From assembly GCA_020248665.1 (NCBI GenBank), contig JADCHE010000015.1, positions 28,505-92,504 on the forward strand: a DNA stretch of 64,000 bases. Direction: 5' to 3'. Source of the stretch: Burkholderiales bacterium. Its GTDB lineage: Bacteria > Pseudomonadota > Gammaproteobacteria > Burkholderiales > Burkholderiaceae_E. This document shows, piece after piece, positions 32,129 through 41,649 of this stretch. Positions within the stretch are counted from its first letter, which is position 1. The number at the start of each line of letters is the position of its first letter. The position numbers were made by a program, and so were the translations under genes. The notes beneath the pieces are model-generated. The model was not told where the DNA came from. It ran no database searches and saw nothing but the letters and a program-made list of their open reading frames with translations.

Positions 32129-33355
32129 TCAGGCGGGCGGCGCGAACACCTCGGCGAGGGGCCGCGCCAGCAGCGCGCCGCCGGGATCGACGCGCGGCTC
32201 GACCGTGCCCGCCCTCGCCCCGCGGCGGCGAGGCCCCCCGGTCCAGACCCGGTCGAACAGCGGGCGCAGCGTTTTTCCGGGCAGCTCCGGCGTCGGCAGC
32301 CAGTACTCGTCCCAGACGCCCGCCGGCCCGCCGTCGGTCGTCACCGGCCACATCCTGACGAGGTAGCCCTGCGAGGTGAGCAGCGTCGCGACCCGGTCGG
32401 CCGCGAGCGCGTCGCCGTCGAAGTCGGGGCGGAAGCGCGCGCTCGGCACGCGGTGCGGTGCGGCGCGCACGATCTCGCCGACGACGCGCACCATCCGGTC
32501 GAATTCCGCCTCGGGCGTGGCCTCGTGCGGCGAGCCGAGCGGCACGCCCCAGAAGCGCAGGTTGGCGGCGACCAGCGCGCCCGCGAGCACGCTCATCCAG
32601 ATCGCGAACAGCCACAGCAGCAGCAGCGGAAGCGCCGCGAACGCGCCATACACCACGGTGTAGCTCGGGAAGTGCTCGATGTAGAGACCGAGCAGCCGAC
32701 GCAGCAGCTCGAGCAGCACGGCCGCGACCAGCGCGCCGACCAGCGCGTGACCCGCCCGCACGCGCACGTTCGGCGCGAGCCGGTAGAGCAGTGTCAGCGC
32801 GACGATGCCGAGCCCCGTCGGCAGGACGCGCGCGATCGACTCGACGAGCACGTTCGCGTCGACCAGACGCTCGGCGACGCGCCCCTGCAGGCCGAGCGTC
32901 AGGCCGAGCAGCACCGGCCCGATCGTCAGCAGCGCCCAGTAGAGCGCGAGCCGCTGCGCGAGCGGCCGCGGCCGCGTCGTGCGCCAGATGCCGTTCAGTG
33001 TTCGGTCGATGGTGAGCATCGCGGTGATCGCCGTCGCGAGGAACAGCACCGTGCCGATCACCGACAGCCGGCTCGCGGCGCCGACGAACTCCTCGAGGTA
33101 GCCGCTGACCGTCTGGCTGAACGATGGCAGGAACAGGTTCTCGGCGACGAAGTGCTGCACGCGCATGCGCATCGTCGCGAACGCGGGCGATGAGGTCAGC
33201 ACCAGCAGCGCGACCGCGGCCGTCGGCACCACCGCCATCAGGGTCAGCAGCGTGAGGCTGCTCGCGGTCTGCGTCAGCTTGAGCTCGCCGCCCTGGCGGA
33301 CCATCGACGAGAGCAGGTGGCGCAGGTTGACCGCGAAGTCGCGCATCGGCGGCAT
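32129..33355 (-). CDS. YihY/virulence factor BrkB family inner-membrane protein
   Basis: A 408-residue protein with six hydrophobic helices in the first 275 residues (TASSLTLLTLMAVVPTAAVALLVL; conserved IDRTLNGIWRTTRPRP; LYRLAPNVRVRAGHALVGA; YGAFAALPLLLLWLFAIWMSVLAGALVAA) and a cytoplasmic C-terminal domain typical of the betaproteobacterial long form. It was once called RNase BN in error; function remains unclear. ATG 33355 or 33346 could be used. It is divergent from the next gene with only 15 bases between starts. Confidence 0.92.
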   Translation of the reverse strand: MPPMRDFAVNLRHLLSSMVRQGGELKLTQTASSLTLLTLMAVVPTAAVALLVLTSSPAFATMRMRVQHFVAENLFLPSFSQTVSGYLEEFVGAASRLSVIGTVLFLATAITAMLTIDRTLNGIWRTTRPRPLAQRLALYWALLTIGPVLLGLTLGLQGRVAERLVDANVLVESIARVLPTGLGIVALTLLYRLAPNVRVRAGHALVGALVAAVLLELLRRLLGLYIEHFPSYTVVYGAFAALPLLLLWLFAIWMSVLAGALVAANLRFWGVPLGSPHEATPEAEFDRMVRVVGEIVRAAPHRVPSARFRPDFDGDALAADRVATLLTSQGYLVRMWPVTTDGGPAGVWDEYWLPTPELPGKTLRPLFDRVWTGGPRRRGARAGTVEPRVDPGGALLARPLAEVFAPPA

Positions 33356-33370
33356 GATACCTTCGGCTCG

Positions 33371-33774
33371 ATGCAGCCGAACGCCGCCACCGACCGCACC
33401 CGCAGGCTCGTCGTCGCCGGCGTGGCCGGTCTCGCCGCGCTCGCGATCCTGTGGGAGATGTGGCTCGCGCCGCAGCGTCCTGGCGGCTCGCTGCTGGTGC
33501 TCAAGGCGCTGCCGCTGCTGGCCGCGCTGCCCGCGCTTGCGCGCGGCCGCGTCCGCACGTTCCAGTGGTGGTCGATGGCGATCCTGCTGTACCTGTGCGA
33601 AGGCGTCGTGCGCGGCATGAGCGATGCGAGCGCGACCAGCCGCACGCTCGGCTGGATCGAGGCCGCGCTCGCGTCAGCAACCTACGCGGCGATCCTGATG
33701 CACGTGCGCGCGGTGCGCGCCGCGGTGACCGGCGATGCGCCGGGTGCCGCGGCCGGAGGCCGTGCCGCCGACGT

Positions 33775-33778
<4 letters not shown>
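33371..33778 (+). CDS. DUF2069 membrane protein
   Basis: A 135-residue protein with four predicted membrane helices (about 13-31, 43-56, 64-80, 91-113) and the DUF2069 pattern LALLKALPLLAALPALARGRVRTFQWWSMAILLYLCEGVVR. Function unknown. Its stop shares the four bases CTAG with the stop of the convergent dusA. Confidence 0.85.
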
Positions 33779-34842
<1,064 letters not shown>

Positions 34843-35014
34843 GGGGCGGCGTGCGGGGTCGGCGGCGCGGCCGCAGCCGGCCGGACAGCGGGGGTCGACA
34901 TCGTACCGGATCGGCCGAAAGGCCTAGCCCCCGTGGCGCTGGGCGCCATTGACAGCCTACTGGGCCGCCTCGACCATTAACCCGACGAACGAGGAGAGGT
35001 CGGGGAGAGACACG

Positions 35015-35692
35015 ATGTCGATGCGCGTGCTGATCGTCGACGATCATCCGCTTGTGCGCGGCGGCGTGGTCGGACAGCTGGCCGAGGCGGGCGAGCCGCC
35101 CGGCGTGGAGCAGGCGGGCTGCCTCGCCGACGCGCTGCGCGTGCTGGCGACCACCTCGCGAGTCGATCTGGTGCTGCTCGACCTCGACCTGCCGGACACC
35201 GTCGGTACCTCCGGCGTCGAGACACTCCGCCAGCGCTTCCCGCGCGTGCCGGTCATGGTGCTGTCGGCCGCGCACGACCGCGCAACGATCGACCGCTGCC
35301 TGCGCGCCGGCGCGAGCGGCTTCCTGCCCAAGACCGCGTCCGGCGAGCGGCTGAGGACCGCGGTGCGGGCGGTCGCGGGCGGCGGCATCTACGTGCCGCG
35401 CGATACCGACGGCGCGCCGACGCGCGCCGCGTGGGGCGCGACGGCCGCCGCGGCGTCCGCGGGTGGCGGGCGGGCATCCAGCCTGCGCGACCTCGGACTG
35501 ACGGACCGCCAGTCGGACGTGCTGCGGCTGATCCTGCGCGGGCTGCCGAACAAGCTGATCGGCCGGCAGCTGCAGCTCGCCGAAGGCACGGTCAAGGTCC
35601 ACGTCAGCGCGGTCCTGCGTGCGCTGAACGCCCGCAACCGGACCCAGGCGGTGCTCGCGGTGAACCGGCTGGGGCTGAAGCTGCCCGAGTGA
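35015..35692 (+). CDS. LuxR/NarL-type response regulator
   Basis: A 225-residue DNA-binding regulator. The receiver domain (about 3-115) has VLIVDDHPLVRGGV, phosphoacceptor Asp56 in VLLDLDLPD, and Lys in GFLPKTAS; an Ala/Gly-rich linker of about 30 residues follows; then an HTH_LuxR domain (about 158-220: LGLTDRQSDVLRLILRGLPNKLI, EGTVKVHVSAVLRALNARNRTQAV). GGGGAGAG lies before ATG 35015. A perfect TTGACA is found at 34949-34954, but no good -10 box at the right distance. No sensor kinase is adjacent, so it is an orphan regulator. Confidence 0.9.
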   Translation: MSMRVLIVDDHPLVRGGVVGQLAEAGEPPGVEQAGCLADALRVLATTSRVDLVLLDLDLPDTVGTSGVETLRQRFPRVPVMVLSAAHDRATIDRCLRAGASGFLPKTASGERLRTAVRAVAGGGIYVPRDTDGAPTRAAWGATAAAASAGGGRASSLRDLGLTDRQSDVLRLILRGLPNKLIGRQLQLAEGTVKVHVSAVLRALNARNRTQAVLAVNRLGLKLPE

Positions 35693-35752
35693 GCGCGTCG
35701 CGCAACCTGCCCGGAGCAGGTGTTCGGGCGACCGACCTCCGGTCCGTGCCGC

Positions 35753-37066
35753 TCAGCGCCACCTGAACGCCGAAGGCGGCGGCAGGGCGAAGCCGCCGGC
35801 GAGCGACTCGCCGATCCTCAGCCCCTCGTTCCACTTCGCCATCCGCTCGGAGCGCGAGAACGAGCCGACCTTCAGCTGGCGCACGCCCCAGCCCACCGCG
35901 AGGTGGACGATCGTCGTGTCCTCGGTCTCGCCGGAGCGGGCCGACACGATCGCGTCCCAGTCGAGCGCGCGGGTCGCCTCGAGCGCCGCGAGCGACTCGG
36001 TCAGCGTGCCCGCCTGGTTCGGCTTGATCAGCGCGGCGTTGCCGGCGCCGCGCGCGGCATGCGCGCGGATGCGCGCGGCGCTGGTCACCACCGCGTCGTC
36101 GAGCACGACCTGCACGCGCGGCCCCGCGGCGGCGGTGAACGCCGCGAGGCCGTCCGGGTCGTCCTCGGCCAGCGGATCCTCGATCGACACGATCGGGTAG
36201 CGGCGCAACCAGCCGAGCAGCAGCTCGGCGAGCTCGGCCGACGCGAGCTCGCGCGGCGTGCCGTCGGCGCGTGCGAGCCGGTAGCGCCCGCCCCGGCCGA
36301 AGTTGCTCGCGGCGATGTCGAGCGAGATCGCGACGTCCTCGCCGGGCCGCAGGCCGGCCGCCTCGATCGCGCGGACCAGCATCGTCAGCGCCTGCTCGTT
36401 GTCGTCGAACGCCGGCCAGAAGCCGCCCTCGTCGGCGACACCCTGCAGCCGGCCCGCCTCGACCAGCAGGCGGCCGGCGGCGCGGTAGACCTCGGCGGTC
36501 CGATCGAGCGCGGTACGCCAGTCGTCGGCGCCGACCGCGACCACCATGAAGTCCTGCAGGTCGAGACGGCCGCCCGCGTGCGCGCCGCCGCCGAACACCT
36601 GGATCTCGGGCAGCGGCAGCACCGCGGGTCCGCCGTCGGCGAGCGCCGCCCACAGCGGCAGGCCGCGGGCCGCGGCCGCGGCGTACGCGATCGCCATCGA
36701 GGTCGCGACCAGCGCGTTGCCGCCCAGCCGCGAGCGGTCGGGCGTGCCGTCGAGCTCGATCATCCGCGCGTCGAGCGCCGCCTGGTCGGCGACGTCGAGG
36801 CCGCGCAGCGCCGGCGCGATCTCGCGCTCGATGCCGCCGATCGCACGGCGCACGTCGAGACCGCCGAAGGCGGGGCCGCCGTCGCGCAGGTCGACCGCCT
36901 CGCCGCTGCCGGTGGAAGCGCCCGCCGGCGCGATCGCGCGGCCGCGCGTACCGGACTCGGTCTCCACGTCGACCTCGACGGTGGGCCGACCACGCGAATC
37001 CCAGACGCGGCGGGCGCGGACGGCGGCGATCCGACGGGTCGGAGGCACGGGGGCCATGGCGGTCAC
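35753..37066 (-). CDS. Enolase-family protein with altered catalytic positions
   Basis: An enolase-fold protein of 437 residues. Family motifs remain: RRVWDSRGRPTVEVDV, GASTG, GGGAHAGG, VADEGGFWPAF, SIEDPLAEDDP, the base Lys in LIKPNQAGTLTE, and SGETEDTTIVHLAVGWGVRQLKVGS. But two positions that are conserved in true enolases are changed: the QEFM glutamate is Asp (LQDFM, about residue 172) and the SHRSGETED histidine is Ala (SARSGETED, about 376). Metal ligands appear kept. The start GTG 37066 is preferred because AAGGAG lies 6 bases before it; ATG 37057 is the alternative. It follows an APH-type kinase by 17 bases. It probably acts on a substrate other than 2-phosphoglycerate, or is a weak enolase. 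Confidence 0.85.
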   Translation of the reverse strand: MTAMAPVPPTRRIAAVRARRVWDSRGRPTVEVDVETESGTRGRAIAPAGASTGSGEAVDLRDGGPAFGGLDVRRAIGGIEREIAPALRGLDVADQAALDARMIELDGTPDRSRLGGNALVATSMAIAYAAAAARGLPLWAALADGGPAVLPLPEIQVFGGGAHAGGRLDLQDFMVVAVGADDWRTALDRTAEVYRAAGRLLVEAGRLQGVADEGGFWPAFDDNEQALTMLVRAIEAAGLRPGEDVAISLDIAASNFGRGGRYRLARADGTPRELASAELAELLLGWLRRYPIVSIEDPLAEDDPDGLAAFTAAAGPRVQVVLDDAVVTSAARIRAHAARGAGNAALIKPNQAGTLTESLAALEATRALDWDAIVSARSGETEDTTIVHLAVGWGVRQLKVGSFSRSERMAKWNEGLRIGESLAGGFALPPPSAFRWR

Positions 37067-37083
37067 TCGGGTCTCCTTCTCGT

Positions 37084-38100
37084 TCACGGCGTGCCGCGCA
37101 GCGCGTCGCGCCAGGCGCCGGCGACGGTGGACGGCGTCGGCAGCGGCGCGAGGATCAGCGGCGCGGCGAAGCGTCGCACGCGCTCGCGATCGGGCTCTTC
37201 GGTCAGGTACTCGACCGGCGACTTGCCGTCGACGCGCGCGAGCATCAGCGCGGGCAGCAGCGCGGCCACGCGGGCGGCGAGCACCGCGGTCGGCTCCCAG
37301 CGCGCGCCATCGAGCCACGCGCGCTCCAGCGCCGCGAAGCAGGCGAGGAAGCCCTCGCGCGCAGACGGCGTCCACAGGCACTTCAGCAGCAGGTGGTTCA
37401 GGCAGAACGCGGCGTCGAAGGCGGGGTCGCCGTACCACGCGCATTCGGCATCGAGCAGCACCGGCCCGTCCGGGCCGACCAGCAGGTTCTTCGGGCTCAC
37501 GTCGCCATGCACCAGCGCGCACCGGGTCGCGGCGGTGGCCTCGACCAGCGCGTGCAGCCGCGTCGCCAGCGCCGGATGGCGCTCAGCGGTCGCGAGCAGG
37601 TAGGGCTCGAGCCGCAGCGCATGGAACAGTGCGCCGGTGTCGAAGCGCGCCGCGATCGCCGCGTCGCCGGCGGTCGCCGCGTGGATCGCCGCGAGCGCGT
37701 CGCCGACCTGCGCGGCGAACGCCGGGACGCAGTGCCCATCGCGCAGCAGCGGCTTCCAGACCGGGTAGTCCGCGGGCGCGAGCCACTGCATCGCGACCGC
37801 GCCGGAGCACGCGTCGTAGCCGAGCAGCGCGGGCACCGCACGAGGCCGGATCGCTGCGGCGACGCGCAGCCACTCGGCTTCGTGCGCGCTGCGCCCGACC
37901 GGCACCCGCCAGTCGGCCGCGACCTTGAGCCGGGGCAGCGCGCGCTTGACGCACAGGCTGCGGCCCGGCAGGTCGACGCGGACGATGTCGGACGAGACGC
38001 CGCCCGCGAGCGGCTCCGACGACAACGGTTCACCGGGCGCGCACAGCCCGAGCCTCAGCAGCACGGCGCGCAGGTCGAACGGCTCGTCGATCGTCTCCAT
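37084..38100 (-). CDS. Phosphotransferase of the APH/choline kinase fold
   Basis: A 338-residue small-molecule kinase. Nucleotide-binding Lys is probably Lys52 (SLCVKRALPRL); the catalytic loop is LVHGDVSPKNLLV (Asp200) and the Mg-binding Asp is in VLLDAECAWYGDPAFD (Asp217). The fold covers methylthioribose kinase, choline kinase and aminoglycoside kinases; nothing here points to one of them. It is the first gene of a two-gene unit with the enolase-like gene, which suggests that a phosphorylated metabolite is made and then dehydrated or rearranged. Confidence 0.85.
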   Translation of the reverse strand: METIDEPFDLRAVLLRLGLCAPGEPLSSEPLAGGVSSDIVRVDLPGRSLCVKRALPRLKVAADWRVPVGRSAHEAEWLRVAAAIRPRAVPALLGYDACSGAVAMQWLAPADYPVWKPLLRDGHCVPAFAAQVGDALAAIHAATAGDAAIAARFDTGALFHALRLEPYLLATAERHPALATRLHALVEATAATRCALVHGDVSPKNLLVGPDGPVLLDAECAWYGDPAFDAAFCLNHLLLKCLWTPSAREGFLACFAALERAWLDGARWEPTAVLAARVAALLPALMLARVDGKSPVEYLTEEPDRERVRRFAAPLILAPLPTPSTVAGAWRDALRGTP

Positions 38101-38154
38101 CGCGCGCCGATTGTAGGCGCAAGGGTCGTCGTGCCGCCCGGCGCGCCCCGATCC

Positions 38155-38168
38155 TTGACATGGGTCAA
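38155..38168. promoter_or_regulatory. Candidate FNR/CRP-family operator
   Basis: The perfect inverted repeat TTGACATGGGTCAA (5-base arms, 4-base centre) resembles the FNR/Anr/FixK box TTGAT-N4-ATCAA. It lies in the 142-base divergent gap between the kinase and the PaaK-like gene. A TATCAT at 38201-38206 could be the -10 box for the latter, placing the box centre near -52. Confidence 0.5.
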
Positions 38169-38242
38169 CCGGCATCCGCCGCCGCGCGCCGCGCCGCCCC
38201 TATCATGGGCCGACTCCCGGCGACCCGCCCGAAGAGGCCCCG

Positions 38243-39736
38243 ATGCACGCCGACCTCCCCGATCGCGACGAGCCCGAGACCGGGCTGCGCGCACCCGGTG
38301 CGTTCGATCCGTGGCAAGCGTTCAACGCCGGCTGCGAGGTGTTTTCCGCAAGCCACGCCGATGCGGCCGGCATCTCCCGACGTGCCGCGTGGCGGCTGCG
38401 CGAGCTGCTCGAAGCCGCCTGCGGCGCACCGCTGCACGCCGCGCGTCTGCGCGCCGCCGCCGGCCCGTCGATCGGCGACCCGTCGCGCTCGCGGCTCGCC
38501 GCCGCACGCGCGGCGACGGTGCCGCTGTCGTCGATCGAACCGATCGGCCGCGGCGAGGCGATGGCGCGCTTCGACGACGCCTGCACCGACCGGCGGATCA
38601 CGCTCGACGGCGTGCGCGCGTTCCTAGCCGACCCGACGCGGCTCGGCGAGGCCTGGCTCGGCCGCTACGCGGTGTGGACGAGCTCGGGCACCACCGGCAC
38701 CCCGGCGGTCTGGGTCCACGACGCGCGCGCGCTCGCGGTCTATGACGCGCTCGAGTCGCTGCGCCTGTGCGGACTCGACGCGCCCGGTGCCGGCTTCGGC
38801 GCGATCGAGCAATGGGCGCGTGCGCCCTGGACCGGGGCACGACGCTTCGCGATGGTCGGCGCGACCGGCGGCCACTTCGCCGGCAATGCGAGCGTCGAGC
38901 GACTGCGCCGACTGTGGCCCTGGGCCGCGTCGGCCACGCGCACCTTCTCGATCCTCGAGCCGCTCCCGGACCTGTGCGCGCGGCTGGACGCCTTCGCGCC
39001 GACCGTGGTCGCCACCTATCCGACGGCGGCCGAGGTACTGGCCGCGGAGCGCGCGGCGGGCCGTCTGTCGATCCGTCCGCACGAGGTGTGGCTGGGCGGC
39101 GAGCAGGTGACCGACGCCGCGCGCCACGCGATCGCCGAGGCCTTCGGCTGCCGCGTGCGGCAGGGCTACGGCGCGTCAGAGCACCTTGCGATCGGCTGGG
39201 AGTGCGCGCACGGCGCGCTGCACCTGAACGCCGACTGGGCGATCCTCGAGCCGGTCGACCGCGAGATGCGACCGGTGCCGCCGGGCACGCCGTCGCACAC
39301 CGTGCTGCTCACCAACCTCGCCAACCACGTGCAGCCCGTGATCCGCTACGACCTCGGCGACTCGGTCACGATGGGCACCGCGCGCTGCGACTGCGGCTCG
39401 GGGTTGCCGACGCTGCGCGTCGAGGGCCGCCGCGACGACGTCCTGCAGTTCGACGGCGACGCGGGGCCGGTGCGGCTGCTGCCACTCGCGCTCGCGACGG
39501 TGATGGAGGACGAAGCCGACGCCTACGACTTCCAGCTCGTCCGACGCGACGCGCGCACGCTGGCGCTGCGGCTGCCCGGCGGGCTGCAAGGCGCGGCGCG
39601 GCGCGGCGCGTGTCGGCGCGTGCTGCGCCGCTACCTCGACGCGAACGGGCTGCGCGGCGTCGGGATCGTCGACGACCCCCTCGAGCCGGTCCGCGACGCA
39701 CGCAGCGGCAAGCTGCGGCGGGTGCTGCGGTCCTGA
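38243..39736 (+). CDS. Phenylacetate-CoA ligase (PaaK)-like adenylate-forming enzyme
   Basis: A 497-residue AMP-forming enzyme. The ATP-binding loop is WTSSGTTGTPAVW (about 146-158), the A5-like motif GYGASEH (about 311-317), NLANHVQPVIRYDLGDSV, then a cysteine pair CDCGSGLPTLRVEGRRDDV as in the PaaK group, and a C-terminal lid ending ARSGKLRRVLRS. It probably activates a carboxylic acid to an acyl-adenylate and passes it to CoA or another acceptor; the substrate is unknown. It is monocistronic with a possible redox-responsive operator upstream. Confidence 0.85.
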   Translation: MHADLPDRDEPETGLRAPGAFDPWQAFNAGCEVFSASHADAAGISRRAAWRLRELLEAACGAPLHAARLRAAAGPSIGDPSRSRLAAARAATVPLSSIEPIGRGEAMARFDDACTDRRITLDGVRAFLADPTRLGEAWLGRYAVWTSSGTTGTPAVWVHDARALAVYDALESLRLCGLDAPGAGFGAIEQWARAPWTGARRFAMVGATGGHFAGNASVERLRRLWPWAASATRTFSILEPLPDLCARLDAFAPTVVATYPTAAEVLAAERAAGRLSIRPHEVWLGGEQVTDAARHAIAEAFGCRVRQGYGASEHLAIGWECAHGALHLNADWAILEPVDREMRPVPPGTPSHTVLLTNLANHVQPVIRYDLGDSVTMGTARCDCGSGLPTLRVEGRRDDVLQFDGDAGPVRLLPLALATVMEDEADAYDFQLVRRDARTLALRLPGGLQGAARRGACRRVLRRYLDANGLRGVGIVDDPLEPVRDARSGKLRRVLRS

Positions 39737-39754
39737 GCGGCCGACGGCGCGGCG

Positions 39755-40125
39755 CCGGCGCTGATCGTCGCGCTCGCACGCGTCAAGCGCGCGGCGGCCC
39801 GGACGGACCGCGCGCTCGGCGTGGTGCCCGCCGGGCCGTGCGAGGCGATCGAGGCCGCCGCCGACGAGGTGATCGCCGGCGGGCACGAGGATGCGTTCCC
39901 GCTGCCCGTTTGGCAGACGGGCTCCGGGACGCAGACGAACGTGAACGTCAACGAGGTACTCGCACACCTCGCGCAACGCCACCTCGGTGGCGACGCGCGC
40001 GTGCATCCGAACGACCATGTGAACCGCGGCCAATCGTCGAATGACGTGATCCCGACCGCGATCCACGTCGCGCTGGCGGCCGCGCTGACCCGCGAGGTCG
40101 AGCCCGCGCTGCGCGGCCTGGCATC
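39755..40125 (+). pseudogene. Fragment of class II fumarate hydratase (FumC)
   Basis: An open frame without a start encodes [20 protein letters not shown], then [40 protein letters not shown] and [20 protein letters not shown], unmistakable FumC/aspartase sequence. Only about 125 of roughly 465 residues are left. The N-terminal ~35 residues and the C-terminal two thirds, including the signature GSSxMPxKxN, are gone. The fragment begins within about 20 bases of the PaaK-like stop and ends close to the tupC stop. It fills the only stretch over 300 bases without an intact gene here (39737-40156). Confidence 0.88.
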
Positions 40126-40156
40126 GGCGCGCACGACCCGGTCGTGGCCGCGCCGG

Positions 40157-40873
40157 TCAGTCGAGCCAATCGCCGGCGAGGAAGCGGCGGGCGCCTTCGG
40201 TGCGCGGCGCCGCGAAGAATGCGGCTGCGTCCCCGGACTCGACGACTCGGCCCCGGTGCATCATCACCACGTGCTGCGCGACGCGGCGCGCCTGCGCAAG
40301 GTCGTGCGTCGTCAGCACCAGGCCGGTGCCTCGCGCCGACAGCGCGAGCAGGTGGCGCTCGACCGCTGCGCCGGCCGCCGGATCGAGGCTGGAGGTCGGC
40401 TCGTCGAGCAGCAGGCAGTCCGGCTCGAGCGCCTGCGCCCGCGCGATCGCGAGCCGCTGCTGCTCGCCGCCCGACAGCGCGCGTGCAGGGCGGGCTGCCG
40501 CGTAGGCGAGCCCGACGTCGTCGAGCGCCGCGTCGGCCCGCCGCCGGCGCTCGGCCGCCGGTGCGCCCGCCACCTTGAGCGCATGCTCGACGTTCGCCCG
40601 CACGCTCCGCCGCAGCATCACCGGACGCTGGAACACCAGCGCGAGCCGCGGCCCGCGCTCGACGACACCGGTGCTCGGCACGACCAGCCCGTGCAGCGCG
40701 AGCAGCAGCGTGCTCTTGCCCGCACCGTTCGGCCCGATCACCACGGTGCGCCCTGCCGCCGGCAGGTCGATGTCCACGCCGTCGAGCACGTCGAGCGTGC
40801 CGATCCGCACGCGCAGGCCTCGCGTGCGCAGGCGCGCGGCCGCCCCGCGGTCAGCCGAAGCGTCTGAGCGCAT
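40157..40873 (-). CDS. tupC: ABC transporter ATP-binding protein, tungstate (TupC) type
   Basis: A 238-residue ATPase: Walker [10 protein letters not shown] (about 48-56), Q-loop LVFQRP, signature [14 protein letters not shown], Walker [13 protein letters not shown] and switch His in LTTHD. It overlaps the permease gene by 23 bases, so the two are co-translated. The TupBC/WtpBC assignment comes from the permease; ModC-type C-terminal MOP domains are absent, as in TupC. No binding-protein gene follows or precedes. Confidence 0.82.
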   Translation of the reverse strand: MRSDASADRGAAARLRTRGLRVRIGTLDVLDGVDIDLPAAGRTVVIGPNGAGKSTLLLALHGLVVPSTGVVERGPRLALVFQRPVMLRRSVRANVEHALKVAGAPAAERRRRADAALDDVGLAYAAARPARALSGGEQQRLAIARAQALEPDCLLLDEPTSSLDPAAGAAVERHLLALSARGTGLVLTTHDLAQARRVAQHVVMMHRGRVVESGDAAAFFAAPRTEGARRFLAGDWLD

Positions 40874-41555
40874 ACTGCCGCACGCCGGCCGCGCAGGCGT
40901 TGATCGCGACCACCACCGCCACGAGCACGATGCCGAGCCCGAGCGCGAGCGGCAGGTCGCCCTTGCTGGTCTCGAGCGCGATCGCGGTGGTCATCACGCG
41001 CGTCACGCCGTCGATGTTGCCGCCGACGATCATCACCGCCCCGACCTCGGCGGCCGCGCGGCCGAAACCGGCGAGCACCGCGGTCGCGAGCGAGAAGCGC
41101 GCCTCCCAGAGCAGCGTCGCGATCGTCTGCGTGCGGCTCGCACCGAGCGAGCGCAGGTACGGCCCGCACTCGGCGAGTGCGTCCTCGAGCGTCTGGCGCG
41201 CGAGCGCGGCGACGAGAGGCGTCACCAGCAGCGACTGCGCGACGACCATCGCCGCCGGCGTGAACAGGATGCCGAGCGAGCCGAGCGGCCCGGCCCGCGA
41301 CAGCAGCAGGTAGACGACGAGGCCGACGACGACCGCGGGCAGGCCCATCATCGCGTTCAGCACGGCGACGACGGCGCCGCGCCCGGGGAACGGCGTCAGC
41401 GCGAGCCACGCGGCGAGCGGCAGCGCGATCGCCGCCGACAGCAGCGTCGCGAGGCCGCTGACCCGCAGGCTCAGCCCGACGATCGGCCACAGCACGCCGT
41501 CGCCGTCGAGTACCAGGCCGAGCGCCCGACCGAGGCTCGCCGCCACTCCGTCCAT
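40851..41555 (-). CDS. tupB: ABC transporter permease, tungstate (TupB) type
   Basis: A 234-residue permease with five or six membrane helices. The conserved early block [31 protein letters not shown] is typical of TupB/anion permeases, followed by [20 protein letters not shown]. The EAA loop for ATPase contact is [33 protein letters not shown] 41555 gives family length; a longer upstream frame has no homology. First gene of tupBC. Tungstate is inferred from similarity in pattern; molybdate or sulfate cannot be excluded. Confidence 0.8.
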   Translation of the reverse strand: MDGVAASLGRALGLVLDGDGVLWPIVGLSLRVSGLATLLSAAIALPLAAWLALTPFPGRGAVVAVLNAMMGLPAVVVGLVVYLLLSRAGPLGSLGILFTPAAMVVAQSLLVTPLVAALARQTLEDALAECGPYLRSLGASRTQTIATLLWEARFSLATAVLAGFGRAAAEVGAVMIVGGNIDGVTRVMTTAIALETSKGDLPLALGLGIVLVAVVVAINACAAGVRQYALRRFG

Positions 41556-41649
41556 CCGCCGATCCGTCGTCTTCCCGGGGTCCGATCCGGGCGTGACTCT
41601 AGCAGGTCGGTCCGCACGGCCCGGCGTACGGACCGGTACGATCGCTGCG

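Noticed and set aside
34949..34980. Promoter of the LuxR-type regulator
   Set aside because: TTGACA is perfect but the best AT-rich hexamer (CATTAA) is 20 bases away, so I did not list it as a feature.
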